NCBI GenBank assembly: GCA_937132065.1
Contig: CAKZNT010000034.1
Location: forward strand, 1 to 44,425
Direction: 5' to 3'
DNA length: 44,425 nucleotides
Origin: an uncultured Loktanella sp.
GTDB taxonomy: Bacteria; Pseudomonadota; Alphaproteobacteria; Rhodobacterales; Rhodobacteraceae
Shown here: positions 24,135 to 33,769 of the stretch, piece after piece
Layout: each line of letters opens with the position of its first letter
Position numbering within the stretch: the stretch's first letter is position 1
Made by a program: the position numbers and the translations under genes
Notes under the pieces: model-generated
What the model saw: the letters and a program-made list of their open reading frames with translations, nothing else
What the model was told of the DNA's origin: nothing
Databases searched by the model: none

Positions 24135-25438
24135 TTGCTGCTCTGAACGCCTTCGGGTTGCCCCACCACGACAAAGTGCAAATCCTCGGGATGTAGCAAT
24201 TCTGCTGCGACCCGCTTGACGTCCGCGAGCGTCACCGCCTCGATGTAGTCATTGCGGTTGATCACGTAATCCGTCGGGAGGCCGATCATCTGCATCCCGA
24301 CCATGATCTCGGCGATTTCGGCGTTTCCGTCAAAGCGCAGCGGGTATTCACCCGTCAGGAATGTCTTGATGCTGTCCAGCTCGTCTTGGGTCACGCCATT
24401 GGTCGCGATGTCGGACCAGACATCCCGCGTCACCGCGATTGCCTCGCCGATGGTTGCGTTCGCGCTTGCGACCTGCCCCAGCCACATTTCGGCGTGGAAT
24501 TTGGGGATAAGGTAGGTGCGAATACCATAGGTCAGCCCCCGCTTTTCACGGACCTCATTCATCAGGCGCGATTCAAATCCTGAGCCTCCCAGAACCTCGT
24601 TGAGGATATAGGCGGCAAAGAAATCGTCATCGTCGCGCGTGATCCCCTTGTGACCGAAAAGCGCAACAGATTGCGGGGTTTCAAACGGAATCACCGTCAC
24701 GCCACCAGCAAGGCCGAAGTCAACATGCGGCGGCGGCGGCGGGCCGTCAGCGGGCAGATCACCAAGCAAGGTATCGAGCATCGGGCCGATTTGTTCTGCG
24801 GTCACATTGCCCACGGCAGAAACATAAATCTCGGCGCGGGTCAGCGTGTTTTCATAGGCTTCAAACATGTCAGCTTGGGTCAATCCCTTGACGCTATCGG
24901 CTGTGCCATCAATGGAAGACCCATAGGGATGGTCGCCAAATGCAGCCGCATCAAAGTAGCTGCTTGCGATGCGGTTCGGGCTTTTCTCATCACCCGCAAT
25001 CCCTGACAAAACCTGCGCGCGCACGCGATCAATCGCGTCTTGGTCAAAGCGCGGGTCGGTTAAGGCTTGGCGCAAAAGGGCAAGCACCTCGTCTTGGTTC
25101 TCGGTCAGGAAGCGCGCGGAAATCGACATCGTGTCGTCAAAGGCGCGGAACGAGAAACTGGCGGCAAGCCCGTCAAGTTTGGTCTGGAAGGCGCGTGCGT
25201 CCATGTCGCCGCTGCCCTCTTCGATCAGGGCCATCATCAGGTTTACCGCGCCACGTTTTTGCGGCAAATCAAGCGATGCCCCACCACGCATGCGGATCTC
25301 TAGGGCGGTAAACGGAATGGACGGTTCCTCGACCACCCATGCGTTGATCCCGCCTGCGGAGGTCACCTCTTTGATCTCGATTGCAGAGGCGACAGAGGCG
25401 GCCAGCGTCATGCAGACTGTTAGAACGAAACGGAGCAT
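24131..25438 (-). CDS. M16 peptidase-like protein, catalytically inactive partner
   Basis: This 435-residue protein has a signal peptide (MLRFVLTVCMTLAASVASA). The M16 fold is recognisable (VEEPSIPFTALEIRMRGGAS; RGLTYGIRTYLIP near the C-terminal half), but the zinc motif HxxEH is replaced by a segment reading RGAVNLMMALIEEGSG (about 62-77), so it cannot bind zinc. In M16B heterodimers one subunit keeps the zinc site and the other supplies the R/Y motif; the R...Y pair here fits the second role. ATG 25438 shares one base with the stop of the active subunit (TAATG). It is probably a periplasmic two-subunit processing peptidase. Confidence 0.88.
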   Translation of the reverse strand: MLRFVLTVCMTLAASVASAIEIKEVTSAGGINAWVVEEPSIPFTALEIRMRGGASLDLPQKRGAVNLMMALIEEGSGDMDARAFQTKLDGLAASFSFRAFDDTMSISARFLTENQDEVLALLRQALTDPRFDQDAIDRVRAQVLSGIAGDEKSPNRIASSYFDAAAFGDHPYGSSIDGTADSVKGLTQADMFEAYENTLTRAEIYVSAVGNVTAEQIGPMLDTLLGDLPADGPPPPPHVDFGLAGGVTVIPFETPQSVALFGHKGITRDDDDFFAAYILNEVLGGSGFESRLMNEVREKRGLTYGIRTYLIPKFHAEMWLGQVASANATIGEAIAVTRDVWSDIATNGVTQDELDSIKTFLTGEYPLRFDGNAEIAEIMVGMQMIGLPTDYVINRNDYIEAVTLADVKRVAAELLHPEDLHFVVVGQPEGVQSSN

Positions 25439-26769
25439 TAGCGTGCCTCCTCGGCAGCGGATACGACCCAACCGGTCACAGCCTGATTGCGGTTCAATAC
25501 CTTTTTGGCCACGGCCAGCACGTCGTCAGCGGTCACGTCTTGCAAGACCTGCGGCCAGTCTTGCACGTCCTTGATCGTCAGCCCTTGGGTCAACGCTCGG
25601 CCATAGCGGTTGGCAAGACCTTCGACGTTATCCTTGGCGTAAATCTCGGATGCGCGGAGTTGCGTGCGCAGGCTTTCCATTTGGGCAAGGTCGATATCAG
25701 CGGCTAGAAAGTCGGCAATCGCCTGATCCATTGCGGCCTCCGCCTCTGACAGGCTCACCCCTTCGGAAGGGGCAACGCTGATGCTGAATGTGCCGTCATC
25801 CAGCTTGGAGCCGCTGTAGCCCGCAGAGCTATAGACGGCAGTTTGCGTATCAAATTGCAGCGCCTTGCCAAGCGCGGATGTGAACGGCGAGCCGCCCAGC
25901 AGATCGGCAAGGTAGACAAGCGCGGCTGCCTCTTCTTGCGCACCCGCATCGCGTTCGGGCGCGAGGTAGGAGCGGGACAGGTAGGGCTGACTGACGCGCG
26001 GATCGGTATAGGTGATGCGCCGCTCGGCACGTTGCGGTGGCTCTTGGGGACGGATGCGCTCTGGCAGGTTTTCTTCGGCGGGGATCACGCCGTAGTATTG
26101 TTCGGCCAGTGCGGCGACCTCATCGGGCTGCACGTCCCCTGCGACCACAAGAATGGCGTTGTTTGGCGAATAATAAAGGTCGTAGAAATCAAGCGCGTCT
26201 TGCAGGCTCAGGGTTTCCATCTCGTGCTTCCAGCCGATGACAGGCACGCCGTAGCGGTGGTTCTGGTATTGGGCGGCCACGAATTGCTCGCGGGCCAAGG
26301 CGCCGGGCGAATTCTCGGTGCGCTGGTTGCGCTCTTCAAGGATCACGTTGCGCTCTGTGGTGATGTCGTCCTCGGTCAGCATCAGGTTGTTCATCCTGTT
26401 GCTTTCCATTTGCATCATCAGGGGCAACCGGTCCGCCGCGATCCGCTGGTAATAGGCGGTGTAGTCGTGCCCTGTGAACGCATTGTCAGAGCCGCCATTC
26501 GCCGAAACCGTGGCCGAAAACTCTCCGCTTTCAAGCTGGTCGGTCGCTTTGAACAACAGGTGTTCGAGGAAATGCGCCACGCCAGACGCCCCGACAGGTT
26601 CGTCCGCTGATCCGATTTTATACCAGACCATATGCACGACCACGGGGGCGCGGTGATCTTCGATCACAACAACATCCATTCCGTTGTCGAGGGTATAAGA
26701 CGTGACTTCTTCGGCCAGCGCGGGCAGCGCCGCGAAAATCGCAAAAGCAGAGGCAATGAGGCGGCGCAT
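25438..26769 (-). CDS. zinc peptidase of the M16 family, active subunit
   Basis: This 443-residue protein has a signal peptide (MRRLIASAFAIFAALPALA). The inverted zinc motif HFLEH (66-70) is intact, with the third ligand Glu146 exactly 76 residues after His70, as in the family. LEERNQRTENSPGALA and the C-terminal AGYSGSKLDDGTFSISV belong to the M16B group. It likely degrades or processes peptides in the periplasm together with the coupled downstream subunit. AAAGGA precedes the ATG. A strong hairpin stands between bamF and this gene. Confidence 0.93.
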   Translation of the reverse strand: MRRLIASAFAIFAALPALAEEVTSYTLDNGMDVVVIEDHRAPVVVHMVWYKIGSADEPVGASGVAHFLEHLLFKATDQLESGEFSATVSANGGSDNAFTGHDYTAYYQRIAADRLPLMMQMESNRMNNLMLTEDDITTERNVILEERNQRTENSPGALAREQFVAAQYQNHRYGVPVIGWKHEMETLSLQDALDFYDLYYSPNNAILVVAGDVQPDEVAALAEQYYGVIPAEENLPERIRPQEPPQRAERRITYTDPRVSQPYLSRSYLAPERDAGAQEEAAALVYLADLLGGSPFTSALGKALQFDTQTAVYSSAGYSGSKLDDGTFSISVAPSEGVSLSEAEAAMDQAIADFLAADIDLAQMESLRTQLRASEIYAKDNVEGLANRYGRALTQGLTIKDVQDWPQVLQDVTADDVLAVAKKVLNRNQAVTGWVVSAAEEAR

Positions 26770-26784
26770 GGGCAGTCCTTTATT

Positions 26785-26818
26785 GGGGCGGTCGTGGGAT
26801 TAACCTACGCCGCGCCCC
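26785..26818 (-). other. GC-rich stem-loop between bamF and the M16 pair
   Basis: GGGGCG (26785-26790) pairs with CGCCCC (26813-26818), and inside it CGTGGG (26793-26798) pairs with CCTACG (26804-26809). A second small hairpin lies at 26822-26838 (TTGTGC/GCACAA). No U-tract follows on the minus strand, so it looks like a processing or stability element in a bamF-M16 message and not an intrinsic terminator. Confidence 0.5.
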
Positions 26819-26858
26819 GCCTTGTGCAAGGGGCACAAACGCGGATGTGAACTGTCGT

Positions 26859-27368
26859 TTAGTTGGCGGGTGGCGCTGTCGGGGTCGCGACACCCAAATT
26901 GCGGAACCGCTGCAATTCGGCGTAGGCATCCAGCGCAAAGCGGGAGTAGGCCTTGAAATAACGATCACGGCTCAGGATAGAAAACAGGCCCAAGCGGCGC
27001 TTACCTTTGCGAAATGCCGCGTCTTCGGCAGCCAGAACCGCGCGCACGTCCGATTGCACACCATTGCGTGATGCCGCAGCGACAAGCGCACTGTCAGATA
27101 GTGGAACACCGCCCGCGCTCATGCGTGCTGGGTTACCGCCAAGCGCCGCAACAGCGTCCGCTTTTGGCGTTGGGTCAACGCGGTTGGTCGCACCGGGTGT
27201 CGGGGTCGGCAGCGTCAATTCCGCAGGGATTTCCAGAGCGGCAACAGGCATGACAGTAAATTCGTCAGGCCCGCCCGACGCAGAGCGCATATCGTGCAAA
27301 GGGCGCGTTCCCGAAGAACACGCTGCCAGCGAAATCGCTGCCAAAACCGTTAAAATCGCCTTGCGCAT
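26859..27368 (-). CDS. DUF3035 lipoprotein, BamF-type outer-membrane assembly subunit
   Basis: This 169-residue lipoprotein has leader MRKAILTVLAAISLAACSSG with lipobox LAAC (Cys17). The segment PDEFTVMPVAALEIPAELTLPTPTPG (about 34-59) is the hallmark of DUF3035, described in alphaproteobacteria as BamF, a lipoprotein of the beta-barrel assembly machine. The C-terminal half is basic and helical. It lies 53 nt downstream of lspA, whose product cleaves lipoprotein signals like this one; it is cotranscribed in related genomes (family knowledge). Confidence 0.87.
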   Translation of the reverse strand: MRKAILTVLAAISLAACSSGTRPLHDMRSASGGPDEFTVMPVAALEIPAELTLPTPTPGATNRVDPTPKADAVAALGGNPARMSAGGVPLSDSALVAAASRNGVQSDVRAVLAAEDAAFRKGKRRLGLFSILSRDRYFKAYSRFALDAYAELQRFRNLGVATPTAPPAN

Positions 27369-27421
27369 AGCCAGTCCCTTGGTCGTTGCTTTGCCCTGTT
27401 TAGCCTAAGCTATCGGGCGCG

Positions 27422-27895
27422 TCACGTCCGTTTCTTTTTTGTGCCGCTCATATCGGCAAATGCGATGCCGATTGCGCCGATGAAAATCGCCACATCCGCG
27501 ATGTTAAACGCGTAAGGGTTGGCAAATCCGCAGCACGACATGTTCAGGAAATCCGCCACCGCGCCGTAAAGCAAACGGTCAACCACATTGCCCAGCGCCC
27601 CGCCGATCAGGAACCCGCCAGCGACATATGTCATGGGCGTTGCGGGTTTGCGCCACAGCCAGACCAGCACCACGAGCGAGATGACAATCGCCACGCCAAT
27701 CAGCACCCAGCGCATATCCAGCCCCGCGCCCAGCCCGAAATTGACGCCGCGATTCCACGCCATCCGGAAGACCAGAAACGGTGGAAAGACGTCGATCTCG
27801 AGCTTGGTAATCAGGTCGAGGTAATGCACGACGATGTATTTGCTGGCCTGATCAGCCAGAAACACCCAAAACCCCGTCCAGAATAGTAGCCGCAT
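27422..27895 (-). CDS. lspA: lipoprotein signal peptidase (signal peptidase II)
   Basis: This 157-residue membrane protease has four hydrophobic segments. The catalytic aspartates sit in GALGNVVDRLLYG (GNxxDR motif) and AVADFLNM; MAWNRGVNFGLG is the conserved N-R-G-x-x-F-G loop. It removes signal peptides from diacylated prolipoproteins in the inner membrane. ATG 27895 is chosen because AAGGA precedes it; the longer frame adds non-conserved residues overlapping purH. It follows purH by 10 nt. Confidence 0.95.
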   Translation of the reverse strand: MRLLFWTGFWVFLADQASKYIVVHYLDLITKLEIDVFPPFLVFRMAWNRGVNFGLGAGLDMRWVLIGVAIVISLVVLVWLWRKPATPMTYVAGGFLIGGALGNVVDRLLYGAVADFLNMSCCGFANPYAFNIADVAIFIGAIGIAFADMSGTKKKRT

Positions 27896-27905
27896 GTCGT
27901 AATCC

Positions 27906-29495
27906 TTAGTGTCTAAAGTGGCGCATGCCAGTAAAGACCATCGCAATACCAGCCTCGTCCGCGGCTGCAATCACTTCATCGTCGCGCATCGAGCCACCGG
28001 GTTGAATGACGCAAGTCGCCCCTGCCGCCGCGGCTTCTAGCAGGCCATCCGCGAAGGGAAAGAACGCATCCGATGCAACGGCGGACCCGATTGCCAATGA
28101 TTGTGGCAGGTCCATCGCTTTTGCCATGCGCTCTGCCTTTTGGGCGGCGATAAGCGCGCTATCGAGGCGCGACATCTGGCCTGCGCCAACGCCGACTGTG
28201 GCGCTGTCTTTTACGTAGACAATCGCGTTGGATTTGACGTGTTTGGCCACTTTCCATGCGAACAACAGGTCGGCCATTTGCGCGTCTGTTGGTTTCACTT
28301 TGGTCACGACTTTCAGGTCGGCCAGATCAACAGACCCCACGTCTTTGTCCTGCACAAGCATGCCGCCTGCGACCTGCTTCATGGTGATCTGCGCCGCCTT
28401 CGGGTCGGGCAAGCCGTCTGAGGTCAACAAGCGCAAGTTCTTCTTGGTCGCGAAAATCGCCTTGGCGGCGTCCGATGCGCCCGGTGCAATCACGACTTCG
28501 GTGAAAATCTCGACGATCGCCTTTGCGGTGTCTTCATCTAGCGGCTGGTTCAGCGCGACGATCCCACCAAATGCAGAGGTGCGGTCGCAGTCAAACGCGT
28601 TGGTGTAGGCCTCGCGCAATGTCGCACCGCGCGCCACGCCGCTGGGGTTTGCGTGCTTGATAATCGCCACCGCAGGCCCGTCCGCAGGGTCAAACTCGGC
28701 GACCAGCTCAAACGCGGCGTCTGTGTCGTTGATGTTGTTGTAGGACAGTTCCTTGCCCTGATGCTGCACGGCCGTCGCGACACCCTGACGGCCCGTGCCG
28801 TCGGTATAAAAGGCCGCAGATTGGTGCGAGTTTTCGCCGTAGCGCATCTCTTGCTTATATGAGCCCGCGATAGAGCGACGGCGCGGGGTCGCCAGTTCAA
28901 TCGCGCCCGCCATCCATGTGCTGACGGCGGTGTCATAGGCCGCTGTGCGCCCATAGGCGGTCTGCGCCAGTTTCTGACGGAATGCCAAAGTCGTCTGACC
29001 GTTGTTTGCGTCGAGTTCGCCAAGCAGGGCCGCGTAGTCTTCAACGTCCGTGATCACATTCACAAAGGCATGGTTCTTGGCCGCAGAGCGGATCATTGCG
29101 GGGCCGCCAATATCGATGTTCTCGATGCAAGTGTCGAAATCCGCGCCCTTGGCAACGGTTTCTTCAAACGGGTAGAGGTTCACGACCAGCAAATCGATTG
29201 CACCGATATTATGCGTGTCCATCGCCTCTACATGCGCAGGCAAGTCGCGGCGGGCCAGCAGGCCGCCATGCACAACGGGGTGCAGCGTCTTGACCCGCCC
29301 GTCCATCATTTCAGGGAAGCCCGTGACATCAGCCACGTCTTTCACATCCAGCCCCGCATCGCGCAGCGCGAGGGCTGTGCCGCCCGTCGAAAGCAGTTCG
29401 ACACCGCGCGCGGCAAGAGCCGTGCCGAGGTCGATAAGCCCCGTTTTATCAGAGACAGAAAGAAGCGCGCGTTTCAGTGGTGCAAGGTCGGTCAT
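27906..29495 (-). CDS. purH: bifunctional AICAR formyltransferase/IMP cyclohydrolase
   Basis: This 529-residue enzyme catalyses the last two steps of de novo IMP synthesis. The N-terminal MGS-like cyclohydrolase domain has [16 protein letters not shown] and [20 protein letters not shown]; the formyltransferase part holds [22 protein letters not shown] (catalytic Lys-His region) and [15 protein letters not shown]. The length equals E. coli PurH (529). ATG 29495 follows a GGGGGA site; the upstream in-frame ATG 29513 is less likely. It lies 14 nt after the heparinase-like gene. Confidence 0.97.
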   Translation of the reverse strand: MTDLAPLKRALLSVSDKTGLIDLGTALAARGVELLSTGGTALALRDAGLDVKDVADVTGFPEMMDGRVKTLHPVVHGGLLARRDLPAHVEAMDTHNIGAIDLLVVNLYPFEETVAKGADFDTCIENIDIGGPAMIRSAAKNHAFVNVITDVEDYAALLGELDANNGQTTLAFRQKLAQTAYGRTAAYDTAVSTWMAGAIELATPRRRSIAGSYKQEMRYGENSHQSAAFYTDGTGRQGVATAVQHQGKELSYNNINDTDAAFELVAEFDPADGPAVAIIKHANPSGVARGATLREAYTNAFDCDRTSAFGGIVALNQPLDEDTAKAIVEIFTEVVIAPGASDAAKAIFATKKNLRLLTSDGLPDPKAAQITMKQVAGGMLVQDKDVGSVDLADLKVVTKVKPTDAQMADLLFAWKVAKHVKSNAIVYVKDSATVGVGAGQMSRLDSALIAAQKAERMAKAMDLPQSLAIGSAVASDAFFPFADGLLEAAAAGATCVIQPGGSMRDDEVIAAADEAGIAMVFTGMRHFRH

Positions 29496-29509
29496 GTGAT
29501 CCCCCAAGA

Positions 29510-31264
29510 TCAATCTTCGTTATCGTCCATTGGGTCGTCCGTGACCAAATCGCGCACCCCTTCGGGCGTATCTTGCGCCTTGGCCAACGACCACCTGACG
29601 CGTGTCGCATAGGCCATCGTGCGCCCAGATAAAACCACCTGAAGGCAGGGTCGGGGCGATAATCGGCCATTTTCCAAATAAACTGACGGCTCAAGCGTCA
29701 ATTGAGAGTGCCCATCGTGCCGCAGTATCCAGATTTCGCCTGATTTCAGGGCCATCGACACCGCCGCCCCCCCCATATCAAGGGTCGCATCTACATCAGG
29801 GTGAATGTGAAACCGCAGCGCATAGGGGATGCCTTGCAGCGACGTTTCATCCAAGGCCCGCTCGAACCGCACCTTGTCAGGATCGCTAAGTGTGGTGAGT
29901 AAATCTTCGCCAACCATGCCGCGCCCGTCCACCGCGAGGTCCATCGTGCGGGCGTGGGTCAGGCCGTGGGTGCTGCGATAACCGTCATGGGATAGCTCAA
30001 GCCTGCGCCCGTCATGCAGGTCCGAAAAGTGGCACTGCACGTCCGTGGGGGTATCAACGAGCAGCTCTTGGCGGGAGGCAACAAGGCGGCTGGGCGGTCC
30101 AAGGCGGGACGACGAATAGCCTTCGATGCACAGGGTTGCATGGCTTGGGGTGGCGCGCCCTGCCCTGCGCCAATCCTCGCCAAAGCTTCGGCCAGAGCCG
30201 CAGTTCACGATCACCGGCCTGCGCCCTGATGTCAGTTCAAACGCCAGCGTGCTTGCGTGGCCGTTCACAGACGCCGCGCCAGCAGGGGGCTTTGCGGCGT
30301 CAACCACGATTGATGTGCGCCCGGCGCTTAGGCGGGCGAACCCCATATGCGGCCCCTCGGTTGCGCGGGTCCGGTCACCTGCTGCTGCAAGCGCATGGTC
30401 AAGCCGCCCGTCAAGGCCGCGCCCGCCACCGTGGAACCGCGCAAGGCTGCCATCCGCATGGCGCAGCGCGCGCAGGGTCGGTGTGATCCGCGCTATCGCC
30501 GTCATGATCGCGGCGGGCGGTTGGCGGTCGGTTTCCTTGAGCGCCTCGGTGGCCCAAGTGAGAAGGGTCAGCACCTCTAGCAATTCTTCGGGGTTGCGGG
30601 TCGGAATGCCGCCCGTTTCGTCGATCTCGCGGCCACAATCGCGGGCAAGAGCCGCAACCGCAGGATCGACATGTTGTTCCATACCCTCGAGCGACAGCCC
30701 CGCATAGATCATGCCCGTCAGCGCCTCAAAACAGGGAAGCCCCGGACTTGTTGCCTTCCAGCGGCGCGATAGAAAAATCGTCTGCTGGGCAAGCGAGCGG
30801 TAAAATGCCTCGTTGGCTGCGCGCTCTTGGCCGCGCAGCAGGAAAAACCCGTGCTGGATCCAGCGGATCAGGCGGCGTCCTGTCAGATCAGGGGTCCAGC
30901 CCGCCCCTTTGCCGTTGCCATAGCGGGTGATCCAGTCCGCGACCCACGACTGCGCACAGGCCCGCGCCTTTGCGTCTCCAACCGCCGCCAGATCATCAAG
31001 CCATGCACAGCCCTGCAATTCTTCGGCGACAACATCATTGTCGGGGGCAATATCCCAGATCGAACCGCCCTTGGCCTCGCTCAGCGTGCCAGAAAACAGA
31101 AAGTTACCAGCGACAAGTTGCCGACCACGGGCAAAATGGCCAATGGTTTTTGGCTCGGGCTGGCTGACGAAACCGGTCGCAGGGCGCGCACGCGATGCGG
31201 CACGCGCATGAACACGATGCATGAATTGAGTGCGCTTCGCGCGCCATGTCTGTGGTCTTGCCAA
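29510..31264 (-). CDS. heparinase II/III-like protein
   Basis: This 584-residue protein begins with a helical toroid (about 30-290: [51 protein letters not shown]) and continues into the beta-sheet heparinase II/III-like C-terminal domain with [34 protein letters not shown] and [13 protein letters not shown]. No signal peptide is evident, which is typical of the rhodobacterial copy next to purH; its substrate is unknown, and polysaccharide lyase activity is only by homology. Start TTG 31264 has GAGG upstream and sits about 40 nt after the predicted transcription start; ATG 31222 is the alternative. Confidence 0.83.
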   Translation of the reverse strand: MARPQTWRAKRTQFMHRVHARAASRARPATGFVSQPEPKTIGHFARGRQLVAGNFLFSGTLSEAKGGSIWDIAPDNDVVAEELQGCAWLDDLAAVGDAKARACAQSWVADWITRYGNGKGAGWTPDLTGRRLIRWIQHGFFLLRGQERAANEAFYRSLAQQTIFLSRRWKATSPGLPCFEALTGMIYAGLSLEGMEQHVDPAVAALARDCGREIDETGGIPTRNPEELLEVLTLLTWATEALKETDRQPPAAIMTAIARITPTLRALRHADGSLARFHGGGRGLDGRLDHALAAAGDRTRATEGPHMGFARLSAGRTSIVVDAAKPPAGAASVNGHASTLAFELTSGRRPVIVNCGSGRSFGEDWRRAGRATPSHATLCIEGYSSSRLGPPSRLVASRQELLVDTPTDVQCHFSDLHDGRRLELSHDGYRSTHGLTHARTMDLAVDGRGMVGEDLLTTLSDPDKVRFERALDETSLQGIPYALRFHIHPDVDATLDMGGAAVSMALKSGEIWILRHDGHSQLTLEPSVYLENGRLSPRPCLQVVLSGRTMAYATRVRWSLAKAQDTPEGVRDLVTDDPMDDNED

Positions 31265-31310
31265 TATCTGCTGCCTCGGCTCTGCGCTCTTGCGCTTGTT
31301 TATTGCCGAT

Positions 31311-31339
31311 ATAATAGCCGCGACTTACGGCTTTGTCAG
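31311..31339 (-). promoter_or_regulatory. promoter of the heparinase-purH-lspA genes
   Basis: On the minus strand CTGACA (31339-31334), a 17-nt spacer and TATTAT (31316-31311) make a good sigma-70 type promoter. The -35 lies inside the last codons of rsmB, so the downstream genes can be expressed independently of it. Confidence 0.65.
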
Positions 31340-32596
31340 CACCGCAATATAGAACCCGTCCATTCCGCCCAGCTCTGGCCAGTAATCGGGGCGCAGGCGC
31401 AGACCGCCTTCATAGGTCGTCCAGTCAGGATCAATACCCGCGCGCTCTGTCGCTGAGAGATCAACAGTCAGCCCTGCGTGGCGCTCGAGAGCCTCCTCGA
31501 TCTGCACTTCGCCCTCGTCAGGGAGCAATGAACAGGTGCAATAGACAAGTTTTCCACCGGGTTTCAGCAGGGTCAGAGCGTGGTCGATCAGGCGCTCTTG
31601 CTGCTCGATCAAATCGGCAAACTCGGACCCGTCTTTGGCATAGGGCAAATCGGGGTGACGACGGATCGTGCCCGTGGCCGAGCAAGGCGCATCCAGAAGC
31701 ACCGCGTCATATTGGCCCGTGACATCAAAGGCGTCCGAAAGCATCACATCTGCGGTCAGCTTGACCCGTGAAAGGTTCTCGGACACGCGCCCGATCCGCC
31801 CCTCGGAGATATCGACCGCGGTGACCTTTGCACCTGCGGCTGCGAGCTGCATCGTCTTGCCACCTGGCGCCGCACATAGATCAAGAACGGTCATCCCCGT
31901 AGTCGGGGCGAGCATCATCACAGGCACAGCGGCGGCAGCGTCTTGCACCCACCAGTCGCCTTGCGCAAAGCCCGACATCTGGCTGACCTGCCCCGCATCA
32001 GCCACACGCACAGTGCCAGTCGGCAGCACAACACCACCCACGGCCTCGGCCACGCGGGCGGGATCACCCTTGCAGGTCAGATCAAGCTGCGCGCCCGCAA
32101 AATGCGCGGCATCCATCGCATCCATCGCAGGGCGACCCCATGCGGCAACCAACGGCTTGCGCAGCCACCCCGGCATGAGAGGCACAGCGCGTTTGGTCCA
32201 GCCTGCGGGTCCTTCCTCGGAAATGCGGCGCAAAATGGCGTTGGTCATCCCCTTCATTGAGGCAGTGCGCTGGTTGCGACCCACGATCTCGACATAGGCG
32301 TTGACCACACCATGCGCGGCCTCTCCGCCTGTGATCTCGATCACGCCAAGGCGTAGGGCGTTCATCACGTACTCGGACGGCGCGGCCTTTTTGAAGTAGG
32401 GCTTGAGCATCCGGTCAGCGCGATCCAGACCGCGCAGCGCATCAGTCGCAAGGCGTTGCGCACGGGCGCGATCGTCAGGGGCCAGATGATCCAACGCGCC
32501 ACCACCGATCAGCTCGGCCATCAGGCGGCCCTCGCCAATAATCTGTTCAAGCAAATGATGCGCGGCGCGGCGCGGCGGTAGACCAGCTTGGCTCAT
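31325..32596 (-). CDS. rsmB: RsmB-family rRNA (cytosine-5) methyltransferase
   Basis: This 423-residue SAM-dependent enzyme is expected to methylate C967 (E. coli numbering) of 16S rRNA. The N-terminal NusB-like RNA-binding domain (about 5-130) is followed by the methyltransferase core: TVLDLCAAPGGKTMQLAAAG (SAM-binding motif I), VTAVDISEGR, LLDAPCSATGTIRRHPDL (motif IV Cys) and VYCTCSLLPDEGE (motif VI, catalytic Cys). AAGGGA precedes the ATG. It is divergent from the SDHAF4-like gene with a 68-nt gap. Confidence 0.93.
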   Translation of the reverse strand: MSQAGLPPRRAAHHLLEQIIGEGRLMAELIGGGALDHLAPDDRARAQRLATDALRGLDRADRMLKPYFKKAAPSEYVMNALRLGVIEITGGEAAHGVVNAYVEIVGRNQRTASMKGMTNAILRRISEEGPAGWTKRAVPLMPGWLRKPLVAAWGRPAMDAMDAAHFAGAQLDLTCKGDPARVAEAVGGVVLPTGTVRVADAGQVSQMSGFAQGDWWVQDAAAAVPVMMLAPTTGMTVLDLCAAPGGKTMQLAAAGAKVTAVDISEGRIGRVSENLSRVKLTADVMLSDAFDVTGQYDAVLLDAPCSATGTIRRHPDLPYAKDGSEFADLIEQQERLIDHALTLLKPGGKLVYCTCSLLPDEGEVQIEEALERHAGLTVDLSATERAGIDPDWTTYEGGLRLRPDYWPELGGMDGFYIAVLTKP

Positions 32597-32664
32597 GTGA
32601 GTTCCCTTGTTTTCAATGGTCAGGGCAGTATATCAAAGAACACGACCCTACAAGGACAGCGACC

Positions 32665-32832
32665 ATGACCGATGATATCCCCGATGCAGCAAAACGCGCC
32701 TTAGCCGAGGCCGAAGCACGGCGCAAGGAAACGGGCGAATTCGAACTGCCCGCCGAACTGGGTGGCCGCAAAGGGCCAGAGCCTGTGCGCTATGGCGATT
32801 GGGAGAAGAAAGGGCTGGCGGTTGATTTCTGA
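32665..32832 (+). CDS. DUF1674 protein, SDHAF4-like succinate dehydrogenase assembly factor
   Basis: This 55-residue protein is too short for a usual ORF cut-off. Its C terminus GGRKGPEPVRYGDWEKKGLAVDF has the conserved G-P-E-P-x-R-Y-G-D-W-E-x-x-G-x-x-x-D-F block of DUF1674, the family of mitochondrial SDHAF4, which helps flavinylated SdhA assemble into succinate dehydrogenase. AAGGA precedes ATG 32665. The stop TGA (32830-32832) touches the LysR ATG with no gap. Confidence 0.93.
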   Translation: MTDDIPDAAKRALAEAEARRKETGEFELPAELGGRKGPEPVRYGDWEKKGLAVDF

Positions 32833-33702
32833 ATGATCAGCAACACCCTGACGCTCAAGCAACTTGAGGCGCTGGTCTGGGTCGCCGACCTTGGCAGTTT
32901 TCGCAAGGCTGCGGCGCATCTGAACACGACCCAACCGAACATTTCGTCGAGAATCGCCAAGCTGGAGGCGGCTTTGGGCCTGTCGGTGATGCAACGCGAC
33001 ACAGGCTCCGTGACCCTGACGGCCAAAGGGGCCGAGATCGTCGCACAAGCGCGGATCGTGCTGCAAAATGCCGATACGCTTGTCGGGATCGCGGGGCGAC
33101 CTGACCTGCACACGGACCGCATCAGGCTGGGCGTGACCGAACTTGTGGCGCACACGTGGTTGCGCGATTTCATGCGGGGCGTGTCCGACGCCTTCCCCAA
33201 TGTCTCGATCGAATTGACCGTCGATTTGTCGCGCAACCTTGATAAGGAACTGGCGAACGGCATGCTTGACCTGACCTTGCAGTCAGCGCCATTCGAGACA
33301 GCGGCGACAGGCGAAATCCCCTTGGGCGAATACCCGTTCGTGTGGGTGGCCGCCCCCGAGGTGGCAAAGGGCGATACCGCGGCCCTGCCGATCCTGACGC
33401 ACGCGCGGGGCACGGTGGCCCACGCCGAACTCCGCGCGCGCATGGGCGACAAGGCGCGGATCGTGCCCTCAAATGCCCTGATGTCGAGCCTGCATATGGT
33501 GCTTGACGGCATGGGCGTTGCCGTGTTGCCCAAAGTTATTGCCGACGAACATATTGCTTCGGGCGCCTTGGTCGCACTGCCAATGGCGTGGTCGCCCAGC
33601 CCGCTACGGTTCTTTGCACGCTTCCAGATGGACAAGGCGAGCCGCGCAGTGCAAGCGGCCGCCCAACTCGCCGCTGATCACCAAAAGCGATCACTTGGAT
33701 AA
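32833..33702 (+). CDS. LysR-family transcriptional regulator
   Basis: This 289-residue protein has the LysR winged helix at 1-62 (LKQLEALVWVADLGSFRKAAAHLNTTQPNISSRIAKLE) and a periplasmic-binding-like effector domain from about 92. It is encoded codirectionally, 67 nt upstream of the hydantoinase genes, and a near-palindrome rich in A/T starts at its stop codon. It is therefore the likely activator of the hyuA-hyuB-aldolase genes, although LysR genes are more often divergent from their targets. It follows the SDHAF4-like gene directly, so it may borrow that gene's promoter. Confidence 0.92.
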   Translation: MISNTLTLKQLEALVWVADLGSFRKAAAHLNTTQPNISSRIAKLEAALGLSVMQRDTGSVTLTAKGAEIVAQARIVLQNADTLVGIAGRPDLHTDRIRLGVTELVAHTWLRDFMRGVSDAFPNVSIELTVDLSRNLDKELANGMLDLTLQSAPFETAATGEIPLGEYPFVWVAAPEVAKGDTAALPILTHARGTVAHAELRARMGDKARIVPSNALMSSLHMVLDGMGVAVLPKVIADEHIASGALVALPMAWSPSPLRFFARFQMDKASRAVQAAAQLAADHQKRSLG

Positions 33703-33720
33703 ATAAGAATAATTTGTATT
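33702..33720 (+). promoter_or_regulatory. AT-rich near-palindrome, candidate LysR box
   Basis: AATAAGAAT-A-ATTTGTATT is symmetric at 14 of 18 paired positions (AATA-N2-AAT / ATT-N2-TATT) in an otherwise GC-rich region, directly between the LysR gene and the hydantoinase operon. LysR boxes are typically AT-rich imperfect palindromes of this length. Confidence 0.5.
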
Positions 33721-33769
33721 GATCCTGCGACCTGCCCTATCCTGCGCGCAAGCAAAGGATTCCTGACCC

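Noticed and set aside
29510..31264. Polysaccharide utilisation locus around the heparinase-like gene
   Set aside because: There are no sugar transporters, sulfatases or other lyases nearby; the gene sits in a conserved rsmB-purH core neighbourhood.
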